Shown here in pieces: positions 59,513 through 64,000 of a stretch of DNA of 64,000 nucleotides (its first letter is position 1; every line of letters starts with the position of its first letter). The translations under genes were made by a program, and so were the position numbers. Source of the stretch: Croceivirga sp. Its GTDB lineage: Bacteria; Bacteroidota; Bacteroidia; Flavobacteriales; Flavobacteriaceae. The stretch is taken from NCBI GenBank assembly GCA_028281025.1, contig JANQKR010000013.1, forward strand, positions 620,001 through 684,000, read 5' to 3'. The notes below the pieces were generated by a model. The model did no database searches. It saw nothing but the letters and a program-made list of their open reading frames with translations, and was not told the origin of the DNA.

Positions 59513-61297
59513 TCAATTTATACTGTCCCCACGGAGCCTTCTGAAATTTTTACGTGCTTGGGGAAAGTAATAACTATCTTGGTAATTGTATATTATTTTT
59601 TCGTAGTGGTATTTTGCCTTTCCAATATCGGAAATATGATTTTCATACAGTTGGGCCAAGGCAAAATGGGCATCATCGGCCAAAATATCATCACCGTAAA
59701 ATTCCACTATTTTTTGGTAGTTGAACCTGGCCCCGGAAAAATTCTTTTGGGCCTCAAAAAGTTTACCTTGCCTTAGCAAGGCTTCATCCTCAATTTTTTC
59801 CCCTTTGTGGTTTTCAAGAATATCATCCAATATGGAAATGGCCTCCTCATCGTTGTTCTGATAGGCCAATAGATCGGCCCGGGCATATTTCTTTAAGGCC
59901 GTTTGTGTGGAATCTTCCAAGCTATTGTCGGATATCAACAAACTCAACTGCATGGCATCATTGGCAATAAGTTGCGAAGTGGAACCACGCAACACTTTTA
60001 GTTGGGTAAGCGCCCAGTCAAAATCCCCTTTATAAAAGCTGGTTTGGGCAACCTTAAAACGGGCATCCTGCCCCAGGACATCATTTTTGAGGCTTTTTTG
60101 GACCTGGGTAAAATAGATCAAAGCCTCGTTAAAACGTTGGTCGTACACCAAAATATCACCAAGGGCCAATTTAATGTAGGCCTTCCCAAACCGACCAAGG
60201 GATTCTTCCAAACTTCGCTTTAACATGTCAATGGCAGGTTCTGGATTTTCTTTTTTGAAGGTCAGGAAATTGGCATAGGCAATTTGCAACTGAAGGGTCT
60301 TGTTATCATAACCATAGTCCCCCAGTAAGGATTCGAACTTTTTGCCCACGGCATCCAGTTTCTTGCCCTTGGCATCCATCAATTCAATATCTATAAGGCT
60401 TAGCTGGGCATTTAACCTGATGCTGGGTTGGGTGGCATTTTCAACAATAAATTCAAAGATGGTGGTGGCGGTTTCCGTGTCACCGTTCTCGAGCGTAATT
60501 TCCCCCAAATTGATCATGCGGTCCAATGAAGATTCCCCTGTACGCTTATAAATGGCCTTTTCTTGGGCGAAGGCACTTTTGTATTGTGCCTGTTGAATGA
60601 AGAGCCAACTCAGCAACTCGTTCCATAGGACATCCGGATTTTTTTGTGCGTTGAGGAGTAAGGTCTTTCTGAGCGTTATGTTATTTTCGTTGGTAGGATC
60701 CTCCGTTATAAAATCATCCAGGTTTCGCAATACATTGGCCCTTGAGGTCTTCCCTTCGTAAATAAGCCTAAGGTACGATTGGTACATTTTTTCAATATCC
60801 CCCTTTTCCCCATAAATCCGTGCCAGTTGAAAATCGTAATTGAGTTCCGACTTTAGCGCCATTGCTTTTGTATATGCCGTTATGGCCTCTTCCAACAGGG
60901 CATACTTCTGAAAGCGATACCCCACGGCATAGCCAAAGTTTGGATTTTCCTCAATCTTTTGAATAGCGCGTTGGTAGTATTCCGAAGCTTTTTCCGGTTG
61001 GTTCTGAAGGGTATAATTATAGCCTAATTCAATGAAAAATGTGGGGAAGGCATAGGTCTGTTCAATTTTGTTCAAAAGAAAGGTTTCTGCATCCCCGTAG
61101 CGTTCCAATTGTTGGTAGCAAGCCACCAATCCTTCTGAATAATCCGTTCTTCTTGGGTTTTGTTCCACCAACTTTTCGTAGAAAACAACGGCTTTTTCAA
61201 ACTCCCCGTCATTAAAATACTGCTTGGCCAAGAAATCCTCCTGAGCCTTTGCCCCGGACAAAAAGAGCAAACATAAAATAAGGCAAATGCTACGCAT
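59513..61297 (-). CDS. Exported tetratricopeptide-repeat protein
   Basis: 594 residues with a signal peptide (MRSICLILCLLFLSGAKAQ). TPR units are visible along the whole length: YFNDGEFEKAVVFYEKLVEQNPRR, FFIELGYNYTLQNQPEKASEYYQRAI, then RFNEALIYFTQVQKSLKND and LLRQGKLFEAQKNFSGARFNYQKIVEFYGDDILADDAHFALAQLYEN. It resembles YbgF/BamD-like envelope scaffolds of Bacteroidota. A role in outer-membrane or gliding complexes is possible but not shown. It precedes nothing on its strand closer than 100 bp. Confidence 0.88.
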   Translation of the reverse strand: MRSICLILCLLFLSGAKAQEDFLAKQYFNDGEFEKAVVFYEKLVEQNPRRTDYSEGLVACYQQLERYGDAETFLLNKIEQTYAFPTFFIELGYNYTLQNQPEKASEYYQRAIQKIEENPNFGYAVGYRFQKYALLEEAITAYTKAMALKSELNYDFQLARIYGEKGDIEKMYQSYLRLIYEGKTSRANVLRNLDDFITEDPTNENNITLRKTLLLNAQKNPDVLWNELLSWLFIQQAQYKSAFAQEKAIYKRTGESSLDRMINLGEITLENGDTETATTIFEFIVENATQPSIRLNAQLSLIDIELMDAKGKKLDAVGKKFESLLGDYGYDNKTLQLQIAYANFLTFKKENPEPAIDMLKRSLEESLGRFGKAYIKLALGDILVYDQRFNEALIYFTQVQKSLKNDVLGQDARFKVAQTSFYKGDFDWALTQLKVLRGSTSQLIANDAMQLSLLISDNSLEDSTQTALKKYARADLLAYQNNDEEAISILDDILENHKGEKIEDEALLRQGKLFEAQKNFSGARFNYQKIVEFYGDDILADDAHFALAQLYENHISDIGKAKYHYEKIIYNYQDSYYFPQARKNFRRLRGDSIN

Positions 61298-61349
61298 GGT
61301 CTAAATATAACGAAGCAATCAACGGTATTGTGTTAACTTATCCTGAAAA

Positions 61350-62621
61350 CTAATCGATAACCTCAAATCCGCAGTAAGGAACCAATACCTCTGGAATGGC
61401 AATGCCGTTTTCCGTTTGATAGTTCTCCAAAATGCCGGCCAAAAGACGTGGTAAGGCCAAAGCACTGCCATTTAGGGTGTGTGCCAGATGCCGTTTCCCA
61501 TCCGTATCCTTAAAACGAAGCTTTAACCGATTGGCCTGATAGGTTTCAAAATTGGAAACCGAACTGATTTCCAACCATCGATCCTGTGCGGTAGAGAATA
61601 CTTCAAAATCATAGGTCAGGGCAGAAGTAAACCCAAGATCACCACCGCAAAGCCTAAGAATACGATAGGGAAGTTTTAATTCCCTTAGTATGTTTTTGAC
61701 ATGTTCCACCATCTCATCCAAAGCGTGATAGGAGTTTTCCGGATGCTCTACCCGTACAATTTCGACCTTATCAAATTGGTGCAGTCGGTTCAAACCACGT
61801 ACGTGTGCACCATAACTGCCCGCTTCCCTTCTAAAGCATGGGGTATAGCCTGTATATCTTATTGGGAAATTGGATGCGTTCAAAATTTCGCCCCTAAAAA
61901 TATTGGTGACAGGTACTTCCGCAGTGGGGATCAGATACAGATTGTCTTCCCCAATATGGTACATCTGCCCCTCTTTATCCGGTAACTGTCCAGTCCCATA
62001 GCCTGAAGCCTCGTTCACTAGGTGCGGTACCTGTATTTCGGTATAGCCAGCTTCGGTGTTTTTGTCCAAAAAGTAGGAAATCAAGGCCCTTTGCAAACGG
62101 GCCCCCTTTCCTTTATAAATCGGAAAACCGGCACCAGTGACCTTTACCCCAAGTTCAAAGTCTATGATGTCATACTTTTTGGCCAACTCCCAATGGGGCA
62201 GTGCCCCTTGCTGCAATTCCGGGATTTCCCCTTCCCTAAAAATTTCCTCATTGTCTTCATCGGTATTTCCCTTGGGCACGGAATCATGGGGAATATTGGG
62301 AATCTGATACAACAGTTCCTGAAGTTCATTTGAGACCAGATTAAGTTGATCCCCAAGATTTTTGGACGTTTCCTTGAGCTCGGCGGTCTTAGCCTTTATG
62401 GCATTTGCTTCAGCTGTCCTGCCACTTTTAAAGAGCATTCCTATTTCCTTGGAAAGGGTATTGGATTTGGCCAAAGTGGCATCCAGTTCGGTTTGTGTTG
62501 CACGGCGTTTTTCATCAAGTTGTAACGCATCGTCCAGAAGTTTGCCCCCTTCAATGTTTCTTTTTGCCAAGGCCTCAATATAGGCTTCCTTATTCTCCCT
62601 TATTTTCTGCAGCTGAAGCAT
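61350..62621 (-). CDS. serS: Seryl-tRNA synthetase
   Basis: Charges tRNA-Ser. 423 residues: an N-terminal coiled-coil tRNA-binding arm (about 27-105, Glu/Lys/Leu heptads), motif 2 (TPCFRREAGSYGAHVRGLNRLHQFDKVEIV) and motif 3 (NGSALALPRLLAGILENYQ) of class II synthetases. Length and motifs are standard. Start ATG at 62621. It follows the HTTM gene by 24 bp. Confidence 0.97.
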   Translation of the reverse strand: MLQLQKIRENKEAYIEALAKRNIEGGKLLDDALQLDEKRRATQTELDATLAKSNTLSKEIGMLFKSGRTAEANAIKAKTAELKETSKNLGDQLNLVSNELQELLYQIPNIPHDSVPKGNTDEDNEEIFREGEIPELQQGALPHWELAKKYDIIDFELGVKVTGAGFPIYKGKGARLQRALISYFLDKNTEAGYTEIQVPHLVNEASGYGTGQLPDKEGQMYHIGEDNLYLIPTAEVPVTNIFRGEILNASNFPIRYTGYTPCFRREAGSYGAHVRGLNRLHQFDKVEIVRVEHPENSYHALDEMVEHVKNILRELKLPYRILRLCGGDLGFTSALTYDFEVFSTAQDRWLEISSVSNFETYQANRLKLRFKDTDGKRHLAHTLNGSALALPRLLAGILENYQTENGIAIPEVLVPYCGFEVID

Positions 62622-62645
62622 AGTTTTTGCTTTAGGGGTGCAAAA

Positions 62646-63986
62646 TTACTTTTTTGGATTCGATTTTTCATTTTCCCTGGGCAAAATCCATTCATGATGG
62701 GAAAAATGTTTCCAGGGGACGGCAGCTAGATCGGTATTTGGATCGATGAGGGTATGATATTTCCCCGCATTGACCTTGACCCTTGAAGTGACAAAGACGC
62801 TTACATCCTCTCCTTTTTTGGCATACTCCTTTTTGAGCCTTTGTGAAAATTGCCAAATATAATCCGGATAGCTGCCTGTCTTGCGCCGTTGTTTTTTTGT
62901 GAGGTAATCATCCAAATCCACGGATGTGGTATCCTTGGTTTCCTTGTTCACCACTTTAAAATGTGTGTATCCGGAACGCGTTCGCAACATCATCCGCCAA
63001 CTTAATCGATGTCCTTCTTCGGTCCAAAGAACATCGTCCTTAAATGTGTGGTGTCTTAAGGGGAGTAAAAGCTGTATGACCAAATAGATACTTATGGCTC
63101 CGGTTATCCATTTGTACCCATTTGGAAAACTCAACTTTGAAGGGATATCAACATTTTTCTTTTTAAGGAATATGTTTCTTATGGTCTGTGCATCAAAGAA
63201 AAACACGCAAAATGCCAGTGAGAGATAAGGAAAAATCCCAATTCGGAATACATAACTGTTAAACAGATGGAAAAAGATGGAAAAGCCAAAGGCAATCTTT
63301 CTTGTTGGTTTCCACAATAGGGCGGGAATCACCAATAAATCAAAGAGGATCCCAAACGCGGCAACTGCTTTATGCAACCATTTCTCCTGAAGCAGTTCCC
63401 CAATCAACCAATACTCTTTTTTTCCTTTCATCAAAAGTTCAATGATGCTAAAATCCAGCCAATCGGCATATAACTTTGCTACGGAGGCATAGGTGTATAC
63501 AATGAACAATTGTGCAATGATCAACCATCGTACCCAATTGTGCATCCAATCCTTTTTTATCTTGGGATTGCGGCTGGCATCAAGAGAAAGGTTTTTGTGT
63601 GCCGGTAAAAGCCCCATAATAAATGCCAATAACATTAAAAGGTAGTAGTGGTTGTTGTACGAGGTTTTTTGCATGAGATATACCCCGGACCACATAAACG
63701 CAAACGCAAATGCACTGAAACGATACTTATAGCCCAAAGTGATAAGGATTCCAAAGATTCCCATAACTACAAAATAGTAGTACATGCCATCCCCGGGCAG
63801 TGGTTGCAACCACTCGAAGCCAATGAAATTAAAAGTGAACTTAGGTTCAATAAACGTACGTCTTACCCAACCTGTGGCAATGGCGCCAAAGGCTTCACAG
63901 CAAACGAGGATACCATAAAAGACCCGAAAAACCACCAACTGGGCATTGTCAATTTTACGGAAGAGGAACTGGTTAATAGATTTCAT
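62646..63986 (-). CDS. HTTM domain (vitamin-K-dependent gamma-carboxylase-like) membrane protein
   Basis: 446 residues. The N-terminal half is the HTTM domain with about six to seven TM helices: LVVFRVFYGILVCCEAFGAIATGW, the WLQPLPGDGMYYYFVVMGIFGILITLGY segment, and SYNNHYYLLMLLAFIMGLLPAHKNLSLDA, typical of bacterial gamma-carboxylase/HTTM relatives. The C-terminal part is a soluble domain with VDLDDYLTKKQRRKTGSYPDYIWQFSQRL. Function in bacteria is not established. It starts at the window's right edge and precedes serS. Confidence 0.88.
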   Translation of the reverse strand: MKSINQFLFRKIDNAQLVVFRVFYGILVCCEAFGAIATGWVRRTFIEPKFTFNFIGFEWLQPLPGDGMYYYFVVMGIFGILITLGYKYRFSAFAFAFMWSGVYLMQKTSYNNHYYLLMLLAFIMGLLPAHKNLSLDASRNPKIKKDWMHNWVRWLIIAQLFIVYTYASVAKLYADWLDFSIIELLMKGKKEYWLIGELLQEKWLHKAVAAFGILFDLLVIPALLWKPTRKIAFGFSIFFHLFNSYVFRIGIFPYLSLAFCVFFFDAQTIRNIFLKKKNVDIPSKLSFPNGYKWITGAISIYLVIQLLLPLRHHTFKDDVLWTEEGHRLSWRMMLRTRSGYTHFKVVNKETKDTTSVDLDDYLTKKQRRKTGSYPDYIWQFSQRLKKEYAKKGEDVSVFVTSRVKVNAGKYHTLIDPNTDLAAVPWKHFSHHEWILPRENEKSNPKK

Positions 63987-64000
63987 TTTTCAGGAATTCC

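Noticed and set aside
1-64000. tRNA and rRNA genes
   Set aside because: No cloverleaf with a GTTCnANNC T-loop and CCA-type acceptor, and no rRNA stretches were seen in the intergenic regions.

Overview
The window is a dense, roughly 45% GC stretch of a Flavobacteriaceae (Bacteroidota) chromosome, probably a marine Muricauda/Maribacter-like genus. The evidence is a SusC-like TonB-dependent receptor with a carboxypeptidase-regulatory N-terminal domain, a DUF1501 protein with a type IX secretion (T9SS) C-terminal sorting domain, an OlsF-like acyltransferase fusion, the Bacteroidota promoter signature TTTG-N19-21-TAnnTTTG in front of several genes, and recurring Flavobacteriaceae-type palindromic repeats. 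I see no rRNA, tRNA, CRISPR array, prophage or complete IS element. One gene (a BNR-repeat secreted protein) runs off the left edge.

Layout. 1-8.1 kb: BNR protein (partial), an SDR oxidoreductase-TetR operon with twin operators, two exported proteins, the pta-ackA acetate operon, a CDGSH/4Fe-4S protein and a small GNAT protein. 8.4-12.8 kb: a TonB receptor-alpha/beta hydrolase-glycerophosphodiesterase operon that looks like lipid or ester scavenging. 12.9-24.9 kb: ssb, a 53-residue Cys-rich protein, ferritin, PAP2 phosphatase, HDAC-like deacetylase, Tex, MetRS, and the DUF1800-DUF1501 secreted pair. 25-32.8 kb: YraN, an ACT-like protein, AlkB with its TetR regulator, small exported proteins, an XRE membrane regulator, a GH29 fucosidase and a serine hydrolase.

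32.8-43.9 kb is a DNA-repair island, all on the minus strand: ligase-associated exonuclease, ATP-dependent DNA ligase, Lhr-type helicase, PdeM phosphoesterase, then Mfd. It is the most interesting part of the window. Every junction carries a palindromic repeat, and three of these repeats are coupled to small nuclease genes (two GIY-YIG, one DUF559). Several repeats supply the start or stop codons, or even the terminal residues, of the repair proteins. I propose that these are repeat-bounded nuclease cassettes that insert precisely at gene junctions.

43.9-64 kb: a structured repeat or RNA element, a TerB-like protein, fructose-1,6-bisphosphatase, aspartate kinase, an OlsF-like ornithine-lipid enzyme, an arsR-DUF6428-GNAT-arsC operon, a TM2 protein, a 244-bp MITE-like element with 20-bp perfect terminal repeats, a U32 peptidase-like tRNA hydroxylase with its ferredoxin, a tightly packed set of small enzymes, MgtE, RsmA, a TPR protein, SerRS and an HTTM membrane protein.
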